Source: Pseudomonas sp. TNT3
GTDB lineage: Bacteria > Pseudomonadota > Gammaproteobacteria > Pseudomonadales > Pseudomonadaceae
Direction: 5' to 3'
NCBI RefSeq assembly: GCF_010095445.2
Contig: NZ_WFGV02000007.1
Coordinates: 62,001-126,000, forward strand
DNA length: 64,000 nucleotides
Made by a program: the position numbers and the translations under genes. This document shows positions 43,488 to 53,059 of this stretch, piece after piece (the stretch's first letter is position 1; each line of letters starts with the position of its first letter). Under the pieces are notes generated by a model that was not told where the DNA came from, ran no database searches, and was given only the letters and a program-made list of their open reading frames with translations.

Positions 43488-44663
43488 ATGCCCGCAAATA
43501 CTAAGAAAACACACGCCCAAGAAACGCTCGAAGCAAGTGAAAGCGTCAATGCGCAAAAATCTGTATCCCCAACAGTAGCCGTCACCGACATCGCAGAATA
43601 TCGGCCACACGAAGAACAAATCGTGCGTCTGGAAACCACTTACGCGAAGTTGGTTGTTGACTGCTCGACCAGCGAAGGTCTGGCGAATGCGAAGGAAGTC
43701 CGCACCGATATCCGCGACGTGCGCTATGCCCTGGCACAAACCACCAAGACGGCGCTCGTTCCTTATCAACAAAAAGTCAAAGATGCCCAGGCTCGCGTCA
43801 ACCAGGTTAAGGAGTTCGGCGAGGCGCTGAAGGATCGAGTGCTGGCGATCGAAACGCCTGTCGACGAAGCCATTAAGGCCGAGGAAAAGCGCGTAGCTGA
43901 CGCAAAAGCCGAACGCGAGCGTATCGAGGCTGAGCGTATTGAGACCATTCGAGCAAAGATCAACCGATTCATCTCTGTCGCGGCTGCATATGCCAGCCGG
44001 AGCGCTGCCGATATCGCCAATGTCCTGCAAGGCGTCAAGGTGTCGGTAATCCTGCCCGAAGAGTATGCCGAGTTTGAAGCTGAAGGCACCATCGCTCGCG
44101 ACAGCGCTATTGAGCAGCTTGAAACGCTGCACAAGTCTGCCGTTGAACGAGAAGAGGCTGCCGCCAAGCTACTGGCCCAGCAGAAAGAACTCGACGAACT
44201 ACGCGAGAAACAACGCATTGCAGACGCTGAAGCCGAGGAACTGCGCAAGCAGCGCGCCGAAGAAGATCGCAAGCGCTTGAAGCAACAGCAAGACGAGCTG
44301 GACCAGCAGCGCCGCGACATGGAAGCACAGCAACGCAATCAGCGTGAGCAGCAGGAAGAGCAACAGCGCCAGCAGCGCGAACGCGACGCGCAATATCAGC
44401 GTGACCAAGAAGAGTTAGCGCGTCTGCGAGCCCAAGCTACCGTACCAGCTCCAGCCACCCCCGCGGCTGCATCTATGGCGGTAGAGACAGTCGAATGCAC
44501 TCCTATCAGCGAAAAAGCAGTCTCTGCCGAATCAGACGATGTAACTTCAACCGCGCCGCCGGTTGAAGACATCGTCGAGATTGTCGCCCTGGGCTTCGAC
44601 GTGGATCTCGACACTGCTCGCGCTTGGCTTCGCGCCAGGCATCCGGGCAAAGTAGCGACATGA
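43488..44663 (+). CDS. Long coiled-coil early phage protein
   Basis: A 391-residue protein with a conserved N-terminal region (about 30-130) and a long coiled coil (about 215-315) very rich in Q, E and R. The C-terminal helical motif EDIVEIVALGFDVDLDTARA looks conserved. It resembles DUF1351-like early proteins that accompany recombination or nuclease functions, but the match is not certain. GAGGAA precedes the ATG. It may assist replication or recombination (inference). Confidence 0.65.
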   Translation: MPANTKKTHAQETLEASESVNAQKSVSPTVAVTDIAEYRPHEEQIVRLETTYAKLVVDCSTSEGLANAKEVRTDIRDVRYALAQTTKTALVPYQQKVKDAQARVNQVKEFGEALKDRVLAIETPVDEAIKAEEKRVADAKAERERIEAERIETIRAKINRFISVAAAYASRSAADIANVLQGVKVSVILPEEYAEFEAEGTIARDSAIEQLETLHKSAVEREEAAAKLLAQQKELDELREKQRIADAEAEELRKQRAEEDRKRLKQQQDELDQQRRDMEAQQRNQREQQEEQQRQQRERDAQYQRDQEELARLRAQATVPAPATPAAASMAVETVECTPISEKAVSAESDDVTSTAPPVEDIVEIVALGFDVDLDTARAWLRARHPGKVAT

Positions 44664-44736
44664 GGCAGTTCCGCGTTGCAGCCCAAACGACAGACCTGGC
44701 GCGAAATCTCGGCCAGCGGAATCGAAGAGGTAAACC

Positions 44737-44970
44737 ATGGCAGCCGCACAGAAAGAACGATCGGCAAAGACTGCGGCGAGGCGAAAGACTCGCGGCGAGG
44801 AAGAAATCAGGCTGCATTGTATGGCCGGAACACGCCAAGCACTCGCTGAGTTGATGGCCTGGAGCGGCATCGAGGAACAGGGCGAGGCTATCACGCTGAT
44901 GATTTACCGGATACATGAGTTGGGGCCTCAAAAGTGCCTGCCGATGCTTGATCCGCCGCGACACGAATAA
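44737..44970 (+). CDS. Small early phage protein
   Basis: A 77-residue protein with basic N-terminus, then EEEIRLHCMAGTRQALAELM, GIEEQGEAITLMIYRIHELG and PPRHE. The strand-helix-helix layout resembles a ribbon-helix-helix-type DNA-binding protein, as often seen in Pseudomonas phages. AAGAGG lies upstream. Confidence 0.65.
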   Translation: MAAAQKERSAKTAARRKTRGEEEIRLHCMAGTRQALAELMAWSGIEEQGEAITLMIYRIHELGPQKCLPMLDPPRHE

Positions 44971-45035
44971 GTGATACCCGAAAACGTGTCGCGGAAACTA
45001 AAGATCGCCTTCAACCGTGAGGCAACAAGGCTAAG

Positions 45036-45479
45036 TCATGAAGAGTGACCAGCCCGAACCGAGAATTCCAATACTTGCTTTAAAACTCCCATAAAGATTT
45101 TGACGCTCATGTAGTCGTCGTGGCTCCCACCATTTTGAGCGTCACCATCTGCTAGTGCGCCGTCGCGGTTGATCCGAAATCGACCAATTTCGGTTTTACC
45201 TCCGCCAAGGTGCGGTACGGTCACAATCGCTTCAACGCGGCCTTCCGCCTCTACGGCAATTGGAGTGATTTCGATGGCAAACGGTTTCCCGAGGATCGTT
45301 CCGCTGTAACCACGCTCATCTGGTAGGTGCTCAATTATCACAAGATGGCCGTAGTTACGCTCCGCCAGGAGCTTCCAGTGATCGATGTAACCGAGAAAGT
45401 TGGACTTTGCGTGATTGTAATCACGCCCAATTTTCGACAAGTAATTTACAAACACATCTGGTTCTTGAGCGAAATCCAT
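45036..45479 (-). CDS. Hypothetical cargo protein
   Basis: A 147-residue protein starting MDFAQEPDVFVNYLSKIGRD, with alternating strands in the middle (GKPFAIEITPIAVEAEGRVE). AGGTG before the ATG. It runs against the early operon, as expected for a moron. No domain recognised. Confidence 0.6.
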   Translation of the reverse strand: MDFAQEPDVFVNYLSKIGRDYNHAKSNFLGYIDHWKLLAERNYGHLVIIEHLPDERGYSGTILGKPFAIEITPIAVEAEGRVEAIVTVPHLGGGKTEIGRFRINRDGALADGDAQNGGSHDDYMSVKIFMGVLKQVLEFSVRAGHSS

Positions 45480-45604
45480 TCATCAACACCTATTTTTAGT
45501 TTGTCGTAGCTCGACAGTGCTAGACCTTCTTAGACCATATAACCCCAAATTGCCACTGTGTCGCATCCGGTCACGGAGGGCGGCGCCTACCTGAGGTAAC
45601 TGCA

Positions 45605-45980
45605 ATGCCCGTACTCCACAGCGTAATTCACAAAATCGACAAGAAGCCAGACGGCAGCCCGGCTGCTCTGTTTCTCGGCGGCACCGAGCAGGTCGAGAGC
45701 CAAGCTCGTGACGACTTGATGAGCCAGTTCAACGAAAGCTACAACGCCACCGCAGGCAAGGGCTGGGGTTTCTTTCACGCGGAGTCGGGTGCGTACCCAT
45801 TCAGTGGTTGGCTTGGCAAGTACCTGGCTGGTGTTTCCGACTTCCTTAAATTCAGTGTCATCGCCGTCGAACACCTGACCAAACTGATGGAAGAGTCAAA
45901 CCTGACTACCGGCGGGCACGCCCTCATCTGTCACTACCGGCAAGGTCTGACCGATTACCTTGTCATCGCGCTGATGCAGG
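45605..45980 (+). pseudogene. Nucleoid-associated protein YejK/NdpA, 5' part interrupted by IS66
   Basis: The N-terminal 125 residues match phage-type NdpA (YejK), including [20 protein letters not shown] and the [20 protein letters not shown] segment. The sequence ends at the 8-bp target duplication and runs into the IS66, meeting a stop at about 46,009. Its continuation is at 48389-49028 in the same frame. Confidence 0.88.
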
Positions 45981-46083
45981 GTAACCGTCCGGGCAACACA
46001 CCTTCCTGACACCGTCGCTTGAGGCGATGGTGTCCACCTAAATTTAAGTGGACACCATTTTTAGCCTTTTTAAGCGGACGCCT

Positions 46084-46416
46084 ATGCCACAAGAACGCCG
46101 TTCCTATTCAAAGTCCTTCAAGGCCCAGGTCATCGCCGAATGCGCGCAGCCTGACACCTCGATTGCCAATGTCGCGTTGACCCACAACCTCAACGCCAAC
46201 CTCGTCCATAAATGGATACGCGTGCATGCGCAGAAAAGCCTGACACTTCAAACCGCCTTCATCCCGGTTAAGACATCGCCGCCGTTGCCGATGCATCAGG
46301 CCCTTCCTGCCACGATCCGAATCGAAGTGCCGCATTCAAAAGGCGTAGTCGTGGTGAGTTGGCCGGCAGAAAATGCAGCGGCGTGCTCTGCTTTCCTGCG
46401 AGACCTGCTGCGATGA
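46084..46416 (+). CDS. tnpA: IS66 accessory protein TnpA
   Basis: A 110-residue helix-turn-helix protein: MPQERRSYSKSFKAQVIAEC, with NANLVHKWIRVH as recognition helix. It is the first of the three IS66 genes. The ATG at 46084 is chosen because the family begins there; its stop overlaps the tnpB start. Confidence 0.88.
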   Translation: MPQERRSYSKSFKAQVIAECAQPDTSIANVALTHNLNANLVHKWIRVHAQKSLTLQTAFIPVKTSPPLPMHQALPATIRIEVPHSKGVVVVSWPAENAAACSAFLRDLLR

Positions 46417-46748
46417 TCCGCATCGACTCCATCTGGCTCGCCACCGAGCCCATGGACATGCGCGCCGGCACTGAAACTGAGCTGGCGCGGGTCGTGGCGG
46501 TGTTCGGTGCGGCGAAGCCGCACTGTGCTTATCTGTTTGCCAACCGTCGTGCCAATCGCATGAAAGTGCTGGTGCATGATGGCTTGGGGATTTGGCTTGC
46601 TGCCCGGCGCTTAAATCAAGGACGTTTCTTTTGGCCTGGCGTGCGGCACGGCTCTGAAGTCGAGCTGGATGCAGAGCAACTTCAAGCCTTGGTGCTCGGC
46701 TTACCTTGGCAACGCGTCGGTTCCGGAGGAGCCATCACGGTGCTCTAA
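46413..46748 (+). CDS. tnpB: IS66 Orf2 family protein TnpB
   Basis: A 111-residue protein with the IS66 Orf2 pattern YLFANRRANRMKVLVHDGLG then RLNQGRFFWPG. It starts inside the tnpA stop (ATGA), so the genes are coupled. Needed with TnpA for transposition in studied IS66 members. Confidence 0.9.
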   Translation: MIRIDSIWLATEPMDMRAGTETELARVVAVFGAAKPHCAYLFANRRANRMKVLVHDGLGIWLAARRLNQGRFFWPGVRHGSEVELDAEQLQALVLGLPWQRVGSGGAITVL

Positions 46749-46831
46749 CTCGCCTGCCATGGCCTGCTTGCCAGCGCAATTGGCGCATCAGTCTATCGCC
46801 GCCCATAGCCCACTCTGGCAAAATCGGCGGC

Positions 46832-48358
46832 ATGACTTCGCATCCGAATCTCGATCAATTAAACCCTGAAGAACTGCGTGCTTTGGCGGCGCAGTTGATC
46901 CAGCGCGTCGAGACGATGGACAAGCAGATCAATCATCAAAAGTCGGTCAACGAGAAGCTGGCCCACGAGATCGCGCTGCTCAAGCGCTTCAAGTTTGCCA
47001 AACGCAGCGAGCAACTAAGTCCAGATCAGGCCAGCTTGCTCGACGATTTGATCGATACTGATATTGCCGCTATCGAAGCCGAGCTTGAGGCGCTGCAACC
47101 GACACCCGTCGAAGCCAAAGTGCGCCAGCAACCTAAGCGCGCAGCGCTGCCGCCGCAATTTCCTCGCACGCTGATCCATCACGAGCCGGACAACAGCCAT
47201 TGCCAGTGCGGCTGTGCTCTCAAGCGCATCGGCGAAGATGCCAGTGAAAAACTCGACTACACGCCCGGCGTGTTCACCGTCGAGCGTCACATCCGTGGGA
47301 AATGGGCCTGCGAGCAGTGCGAAACGCTAATCCAGGCGCCGGTACCTGCGCACGTCATCGACAAAGGCATACCGACCGCAGGCCTGCTGGCCCATGTCAT
47401 GGTGGCCAAGTTCGCTGATCATTTGCCGCTGTATCGTCAGGAAAAAATCTTCGGTCGCGCCGGGCTGCCCATCGCCCGTTCGACCTTGGCGCAGTGGGTG
47501 GGCAACTGCGGCGTGCAACTCCAACCACTAGTCGATGCGCTGCGCGAAGCCGTGCTGACGCACGGCATCGTTCACGCCGACGAGACGCCGGTACAAATGC
47601 TGACGCCTGGCGCTAAAAAAACTCATCGCGCTTATGTCTGGGCCTATGCCACCAGTCAGTTCTCTGACCTGGCGGCGGTCGTTTACGACTTCAGCCCAAG
47701 CCGCGCTGGCGAACATGCCCGAGCCTTCCTGGGCAGTTGGAACGGCAAGCTGGTCTGCGATGACTTTGCCGGCTACAAGGCAGGCTTTGAACTGGGCGTT
47801 ACGGAGATCGGCTGCATGGCCCATGCCCGCCGAAAGTTCTTCGACTTGCATGCGACCAACAAGAGCCAGATCGCCGAAAAAGCGCTGCACTACATCGCGG
47901 CCTTGTACGAAGTTGAACGAGACGTCCGCGACCTGGAACCGGGTGATCGACAGCGAATACGGCAGGAAAAAGCACCTCCAATCGCCGACGCACTTCATAC
48001 CTGGATGACCGCCCAAAGACAGCTTGTGCCTGAGGGTTCGGCCATCGCCAAGGCCCTGGATTACAGCCTCAAACGCTGGATAGCGCTGACGCGCTATCTC
48101 GATGACGGTGCTGTGCCCATCGATAATAACTGGTGCGAGAATCAAATCCGGCCGTGGGCTCTTGGGCGCTCGAACTGGCTGTTCGCGGGCTCGTTACGCA
48201 GCGGTAAACGTGCAGCGGCGATCATGAGTTTGATCCAGTCGGCGCGGCTCAACGGACATGATCCGTATGCTTACTTGAAGGATGTTCTTACACGCCTGCC
48301 GACGCAGCGTGCGAGTGAGATAACCGAGCTGTTGCCGCACAGGTGGGCGCCCGTTTAA
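46832..48358 (+). CDS. tnpC: IS66 transposase TnpC
   Basis: The DDE transposase, 508 residues. An N-terminal leucine-zipper-like region is followed by a zinc-binding motif ([19 protein letters not shown]), then the catalytic core with [21 protein letters not shown] and [20 protein letters not shown]. All appear intact, so the IS may still move. GGCGG precedes the ATG at 46832. Confidence 0.92.
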   Translation: MTSHPNLDQLNPEELRALAAQLIQRVETMDKQINHQKSVNEKLAHEIALLKRFKFAKRSEQLSPDQASLLDDLIDTDIAAIEAELEALQPTPVEAKVRQQPKRAALPPQFPRTLIHHEPDNSHCQCGCALKRIGEDASEKLDYTPGVFTVERHIRGKWACEQCETLIQAPVPAHVIDKGIPTAGLLAHVMVAKFADHLPLYRQEKIFGRAGLPIARSTLAQWVGNCGVQLQPLVDALREAVLTHGIVHADETPVQMLTPGAKKTHRAYVWAYATSQFSDLAAVVYDFSPSRAGEHARAFLGSWNGKLVCDDFAGYKAGFELGVTEIGCMAHARRKFFDLHATNKSQIAEKALHYIAALYEVERDVRDLEPGDRQRIRQEKAPPIADALHTWMTAQRQLVPEGSAIAKALDYSLKRWIALTRYLDDGAVPIDNNWCENQIRPWALGRSNWLFAGSLRSGKRAAAIMSLIQSARLNGHDPYAYLKDVLTRLPTQRASEITELLPHRWAPV

Positions 48359-48388
48359 TCACACAAGGTGTGTTTGGCGGACGCTTAC

Positions 48389-49028
48389 GATGCAGGAAAC
48401 GGAGGCGGTCACCATGACCGAAGGGCTGCACTTGATGACGGTCAAGCGTCTCGACTTAGACCATATCCGCTTGGCGGCTCGAATTAATCTGAGCGAGTGG
48501 CAGAACAACCCACAATCGCGCCAGTACATCTCGTATCTGAAGGGTAAGCAGGGACGCAAGGTCGGCGAGTACTTCCGCGACTTCATCGGCGCGCTGGAAG
48601 GCGTCGACGGCCCGGGCGAAACCCGCACCCTACTCAAGGCGTTCAGCGACTTCGTTGAAAGCGAAGACCTCGGCGAGGAATCTGCCCGAGAGAAGACCAA
48701 CACCTTGGTCAGCTACGCGATGGCCCAAGCCAAGCTCAGCGAACCGCTTACCCTCGACGAGTTGTCCGAGGTGCTCGACGATGAGCAGCCAAAGGCATTT
48801 GCCGAATTCATCCGCGACAATGACTACGGGCTGTCAGCTTCCCTGCCGCCGGACAAGAAGACCCTGAACAAATTTCGGCGCTTCACCGGCCGGTGCGAGG
48901 GCATGTCGATCAGCTTCGAACACGGCCTACTGGGCTCAAAGGTTGAGTTCGACGAAGCTGGCGGCACGCTGACATTGCGCGGCCTGCCATCTCAGCTTAC
49001 CGAGCAAATCAAACGTGCTACTTCCTAG
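48389..49028 (+). pseudogene. YejK/NdpA 3' part
   Basis: From the second target duplication the reading continues [20 protein letters not shown] to the usual C-terminus [14 protein letters not shown], in the same frame as the 5' part. Precise loss of the IS would restore a protein of about 335 residues. An ATG at 48390 could start a separate C-terminal fragment. Confidence 0.88.
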
Positions 49029-49034
49029 TTATTT

Positions 49035-49589
49035 TTAGGGCCACTGCAAATACGAAGTGAAGCGTATCGCAACAGCGACTAACGCCAAAACGACCAAAAT
49101 TGAAGAACCCCATTTCAACAACCTAAAAGATAATTCGCCGCGCTTAACTCTCTCCCATTCACTTTTTAAAACCTTCTGTGATTTTTTAACGAACTCACTC
49201 ACCAGCTCTTCAGATATATCATCTTTATCTAACTGTGACTGAATCCGATCTAGTACAGCAACAAGCTCTACACACTCCACAGGATTAATACGCAGACGAA
49301 TACTCATCATGCATTTTTCCATTTTTACAAAGTCATCATGCCGCTCAATAAGATAATCGAGTTTTTTTTGCTTATCTGATTGATCAAACAACTCCATAAT
49401 ATCTTTCATGGCAATCAAATTTGCCCCAAGCTCGCAAATTTCTGAACGCAGAGAGTCGATCCACGATTGCCTAAACTCTGAGGTTTTCTGGTCTTTGGCA
49501 AGAACCGTAACAACAAACGATATGGATCCCGCGATTAAAGCGGCCATCACAGGACCGGCCATAGGAATTAGATCTTTCAACTCTGTCAC
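49035..49589 (-). CDS. Two-TM cargo protein of the SEFRxxWIDxLR family
   Basis: A 184-residue protein starting at GTG 49589 behind GGAGG. TM1 (GPVMAALIAGSISFVVTVLA) is followed by QKTSEFRQSWIDSLRSEI, a helical cytosolic region with MSIRLRINPVEC, then SEWERVKRGELSF before TM2 (LVVLALVAVAIRF). The same elements in the same order are in the 36541-37419 protein. It is AT-rich and lies on the opposite strand to the early operon, about 80 bp after another TM protein gene. The family is unknown to me; a membrane-effector role is inference. Confidence 0.72.
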   Translation of the reverse strand: MTELKDLIPMAGPVMAALIAGSISFVVTVLAKDQKTSEFRQSWIDSLRSEICELGANLIAMKDIMELFDQSDKQKKLDYLIERHDDFVKMEKCMMSIRLRINPVECVELVAVLDRIQSQLDKDDISEELVSEFVKKSQKVLKSEWERVKRGELSFRLLKWGSSILVVLALVAVAIRFTSYLQWP

Positions 49590-49669
49590 AAACGACCTCC
49601 ATAAACTATAGCAATGCAAAGAGTTGCGAGCGGGCAGCGTGAGCATTCCACCAGTTCCGCACTGAACAC

Positions 49670-50194
49670 TCAAGATGAGCTGACTCTAAGAAGGCTACTC
49701 ATTATTTTTAATGATTCGTATGCAGCGGTAATTTGATTCAATGCGATTTCGGCTTGTTCTACCAACCTCTTCTCGAGGTCCATTTTCTTTTCTATCATCT
49801 GCATAACCTGAGCAACTTCCTCAACCGCGGTTCTGGCCAAAAAAATCAGAGTATATATTTCCGAATCAACTCCAGGACTCGACATAGCTTCTTTTAAGTG
49901 CTGCTGAGTTTGGTTCAAGTCAGCGGATATCGATCCCATCAGATCAGGAGTGACAATAAATTTCTTCACCGTTTCGATCGCTGAGTAGACGCGGCGGCCT
50001 GCATCGCCCACAACAGTTTTCGCCCGAACAATGGAATGTGATTTGACCTCAATCTCTGCTCTTCTTCTCAGTCTTGAATCGCGGCTTGCTATCCAGATAG
50101 CCGCCAATATTGCGGCGATTGACCCGACAGCCTGAACCCACGACGCAAGTCCTGGGTGATGCTCGATCCAGCAAGAAACGACTTCCCAGCTCAT
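49670..50194 (-). CDS. TM-anchored helical cargo protein
   Basis: A 174-residue protein with one TM near the N-terminus (LASWVQAVGSIAAILAAIWI), an arginine-rich stop-transfer (SRLRRRAEIE) and a long helical cytosolic part. GGGGAG supports the ATG. It lies just upstream of the SEFR-family gene on the same strand, forming a probable two-gene unit. No domain recognised. Confidence 0.68.
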   Translation of the reverse strand: MSWEVVSCWIEHHPGLASWVQAVGSIAAILAAIWIASRDSRLRRRAEIEVKSHSIVRAKTVVGDAGRRVYSAIETVKKFIVTPDLMGSISADLNQTQQHLKEAMSSPGVDSEIYTLIFLARTAVEEVAQVMQMIEKKMDLEKRLVEQAEIALNQITAAYESLKIMSSLLRVSSS

Positions 50195-50241
50195 AACCCA
50201 CTCCCCTGTAGATTCCGGAACTATACCGGCGAGGATCCCCT

Positions 50242-52335
50242 ATGTCCGCACACCAGAAGAAACACCCCTTCGATTTCAAAACCCAATACGGACTTGGCTT
50301 CACCTCTCAGGACGATGAGATCGTTGTCGATTTCTTCTGCGGTGGCGGCGGCGCCGGTACCGGGCTGGAAATTGGTCTTGGTCGCGCTGTAAACGTAGCC
50401 AAGAACCACAGCCCCCAAGCAATCAGCATGCACACCGTCAACCACCCAGGCGCACTGCATTACACCACCGACGTGTTCGAGGGTGATCCGGACACTGAGT
50501 GCGGCGGCAAGGCAGTCGGTTGGTTTCATATGTCGCCCGACTGCACGCATCACAGCCAGGCAGCAGGCGGTCAGCCACGTAAGCGGGAGATTCGGAACCT
50601 GTCATGGATCGGCCTGAAGTGGGCTGGCAAGAAGAAGCCCCGCGTCATCAGCCTTGAGAACGTGAAGCAGATCCTCCAGTGGGGGCCGCTGATTGCCAAG
50701 CGCTGCAAGGTGACCGGGCGGGTCGTTACTTTGGACCTGATTCCGCACCCGACCAAACCTAAAAGCATGATTAACCGCGTTGCAGATCTGGGCGAAGTCG
50801 TCCCGGTTCACCAGCAGTTCCTGGTACCTGACCCAAAACGCCGTGGGCAGACCTGGGCAACCTTTGTCGCCGAGCTGCAGCACTTGGGCTACGTCGTCGA
50901 GTGGCGCGTGATCAAAGCCTGTGACTTCGGCGCGCCGACCAGCCGCGAACGCCTGTTCATGATCGCCCGTTGCGACGGCGAGCCGATTGTCTGGCCAGCA
51001 CCGACGCACGCCAAGTACCCCGTGAAGGGCCAGAAGAAGTGGCGCACCGCCGCAGAATGCATCGACTGGAGCATCCCGAGCAAAAGCATCTTCGACCGGC
51101 CGAAGCCTCTGGCGCCGGCCACACTGCGGCGGATCGCCAAGGGCATGAAGAAGTTCGTCATCGATGCCGCTGACCCGTTCATCGTGCCGATCGCGAACTG
51201 GTCCGGCGAAAGCGTGCAGTCAGCACACGACCCGCTGCGCACCGTCACCTCTTGGCCGCGCGGCGGATCGTTCGCCATGGCCAGCCCCATCATCGCGCCA
51301 GCCACGCACCAGGGCAGTGATCGGATCAACGACCCGCTCGCACCATTGCCGACGGTGACCTGCGCCAACCGCGGTGAACTGACACTTTCAGCTGCAACAC
51401 TTGTTCAGCTGGGCAATGGTGACAAGCCAGGCTCCGCGCCCCGAACTGCCGACCAGCATGAGCCGCTCGGCACCATCATGGCTTCCGGCGGAAAGTACGC
51501 CGTTGCCGCTGCGCACTTGGTGAAGTTCCGGTTTGCTGATGAAGGCAAGGCGCTCGATGAGCCGCTGCCAACCATCACCAGCGGTGGCAACTATCAGCGC
51601 CCGGCCGGTGCTGCCCATGCAATGGGCATCTCGACGGTGTTCATGGCCCAGATGAATGGGGGTTTCAATACCACCGACGCCAAGAGCATTGAAGACCCGA
51701 TGACCACGGTGACCAACTCCGGCAGTCAGCAGCAGCTGGTGACCGCTAACCTGGTGCACCTGCGTGGCAATTGCGATGCCCGGGACGTAGCGGATCCGTT
51801 GCACACCATCAGCGCCGGCGGCACTCACCACGGACTGGTCACTGCATTCATGGAGCGTCAGTTCGGCGCCAGCGTCGGCCAGCCGGTTGATGAGCCAGCA
51901 CCAACCATCACTGCAGGCGGCGGCGGCAAGAGCTCGCTAGTTGAGTTCCAGCTTTCGCCAGAGGTTGAAGCCGGTGCTCTGCGGGTCGCGGCATTCCTGA
52001 TCAGCTACTACGGCACCGAGAACGTCAGCGGCGCCGGTGAGCCTGCACCAACGATCACCACCAAGGATCGGCTGGGCCTGGTGACCGTCACGATCAAGGG
52101 CACGCCCTACGTGATCGTCGACATCTGTCTGCGCATGCTGCAACCGGCCGAGCTGTACAAAGCTCAAGGCTTCCCCGCCGATTACATCATCAGCCACGGC
52201 GCCGACGGCAAGCCATTCACCAAGACTCAGCAAGTTCACATGTGCGGCAACAGCGTAAGCCCTCCACCGATGGCTGCACTGGCCCGAGCTAATGACCCAT
52301 GGCGAGTTGCTGAGCGCCGAGCTGAGGCGGCCTGA
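50242..52335 (+). CDS. Phage DNA (cytosine-5) methyltransferase
   Basis: A 697-residue C5-cytosine methyltransferase. The SAM-binding motif I is VVDFFCGGGGAGTG; the catalytic motif IV reads MSPDCTHHS (DC instead of the usual PC); motif VI is SLENVKQI, with RERLFMIA (motif VIII). The C-terminal half contains a degenerate repeat (EPLPTITSGG, EPAPTITAGG, DPLHTISAGG and similar) six to eight times, probably within the target recognition region. Such solitary enzymes protect phage DNA from host restriction. No paired endonuclease is seen. GAGGA precedes the ATG. Confidence 0.9.
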   Translation: MSAHQKKHPFDFKTQYGLGFTSQDDEIVVDFFCGGGGAGTGLEIGLGRAVNVAKNHSPQAISMHTVNHPGALHYTTDVFEGDPDTECGGKAVGWFHMSPDCTHHSQAAGGQPRKREIRNLSWIGLKWAGKKKPRVISLENVKQILQWGPLIAKRCKVTGRVVTLDLIPHPTKPKSMINRVADLGEVVPVHQQFLVPDPKRRGQTWATFVAELQHLGYVVEWRVIKACDFGAPTSRERLFMIARCDGEPIVWPAPTHAKYPVKGQKKWRTAAECIDWSIPSKSIFDRPKPLAPATLRRIAKGMKKFVIDAADPFIVPIANWSGESVQSAHDPLRTVTSWPRGGSFAMASPIIAPATHQGSDRINDPLAPLPTVTCANRGELTLSAATLVQLGNGDKPGSAPRTADQHEPLGTIMASGGKYAVAAAHLVKFRFADEGKALDEPLPTITSGGNYQRPAGAAHAMGISTVFMAQMNGGFNTTDAKSIEDPMTTVTNSGSQQQLVTANLVHLRGNCDARDVADPLHTISAGGTHHGLVTAFMERQFGASVGQPVDEPAPTITAGGGGKSSLVEFQLSPEVEAGALRVAAFLISYYGTENVSGAGEPAPTITTKDRLGLVTVTIKGTPYVIVDICLRMLQPAELYKAQGFPADYIISHGADGKPFTKTQQVHMCGNSVSPPPMAALARANDPWRVAERRAEAA

Positions 52336-52337
52336 GT

Positions 52338-52571
52338 TCAAATCAAAGTTGCGGCCCTGTCCGAACTTATTAATGGAATCGTGCCGTCGCCTTGCTGTGA
52401 TGTAAGCCAACTCCTAGCCTTTTCAATATTGAATTTCCAATTGTTCTCCTTAAACACCTTAATCGCCGTCCGTGAGAGCCGGTATTCACCACACACAGGG
52501 CATGCGAGCTGCTCGTAGTCGCCTGCCGACGGCACCTCGCTTGATTCGGCTGAACAGATGAAGCATTTCAT
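52338..52571 (-). CDS. Small zinc-ribbon-like protein
   Basis: A 77-residue protein with two CxxC pairs (MKCFICS and ACPVCGEYRLS) that likely bind one zinc. GGAGG precedes the ATG. It sits convergent with the methyltransferase, with 2 bp between stops. No further domain recognised. Confidence 0.65.
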   Translation of the reverse strand: MKCFICSAESSEVPSAGDYEQLACPVCGEYRLSRTAIKVFKENNWKFNIEKARSWLTSQQGDGTIPLISSDRAATLI

Positions 52572-52630
52572 AATCCACCTCCGTTTGCTTGTCGCTCAAC
52601 TGTAGCTGATCCCCACCACACTCCGACGCC

Positions 52631-52672
52631 CGGGCATGCCCCGGCATAGGATGCCCCATGCCCACAGAAAAC
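52631..52672. repeat. Duplicated leader block, copy 1
   Basis: 42 bp matching 55346-55387 at 39 positions: CGGGCATG, CGGCATAGGA, then ATGCCCACAGAAAAC, which starts an MPTEN protein. This copy precedes a broken gene. Confidence 0.75.
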
Positions 52673-52763
52673 ATTCCAACCATTGTTACCGAGTTTTTGA
52701 TGGGGATGATCGCAGCCGTCACGCGAATAACTCTGCCGGCGAACCGCCCCCCCCCGCACCAAA

Positions 52764-53059
52764 CGCGTGTATGTCGCCGTGCCAATGACTGGCTTGAAGG
52801 ACTATAACTACCCCGCTTTCAAAGCCGCAGTCAGGGCTATCAGGTAGAGAATCCCGCCGACTATGGGACCGTACCCGGCGCGGAATGGGCTGACTACATG
52901 GCCTACGACCTGACACGCCTTGGCCTTTGCGGCGTGATCGCCATTCTACCCGGATGGGAAAGATCGGAGGGCGAGAAGCTCGAAGTTCAAACCGCCCACC
53001 GCCTCGGCATGACAGTTATGAACGCAAACGATCTTGTCATGAGCAGCAGAGTTATTTAA
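52764..53059 (+). pseudogene. DUF4406-type protein, frameshifted
   Basis: RVYVAVPMTGLKDYNYPAFK lies in one frame up to about 52,835. QVENPADYGTVPGAEWADYM and on to MTVMNANDLV at the end lie in another. Together they match DUF4406 (nucleoside deoxyribosyltransferase-like) proteins of phages. The break is a small deletion near AGGGCTATCAGGTA. The leader copy 1 upstream runs into a short unrelated frame. Confidence 0.78.

Larger units (their letters stand above)
45981..48388 (+). mobile_element. IS66-family insertion sequence (2,408 bp)
   Basis: Terminal inverted repeats GTAACCGTCCGGGCAACACA (left) and, read inwards, GTAAGCGTCCGCCAAACACA (right). An 8-bp target duplication GATGCAGG (45973-45980 and 48389-48396) is intact, as is usual for IS66. 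It encodes three genes in the standard tnpA-tnpB-tnpC order. The perfect duplication suggests a recent insertion. Confidence 0.95.

Noticed and set aside
44624-44854. Frame overlapping the gene at 44737 in another register
   Set aside because: An ATG at 44659 overlaps the previous stop, but the arginine-rich composition is that of a shifted reading of the supported gene.
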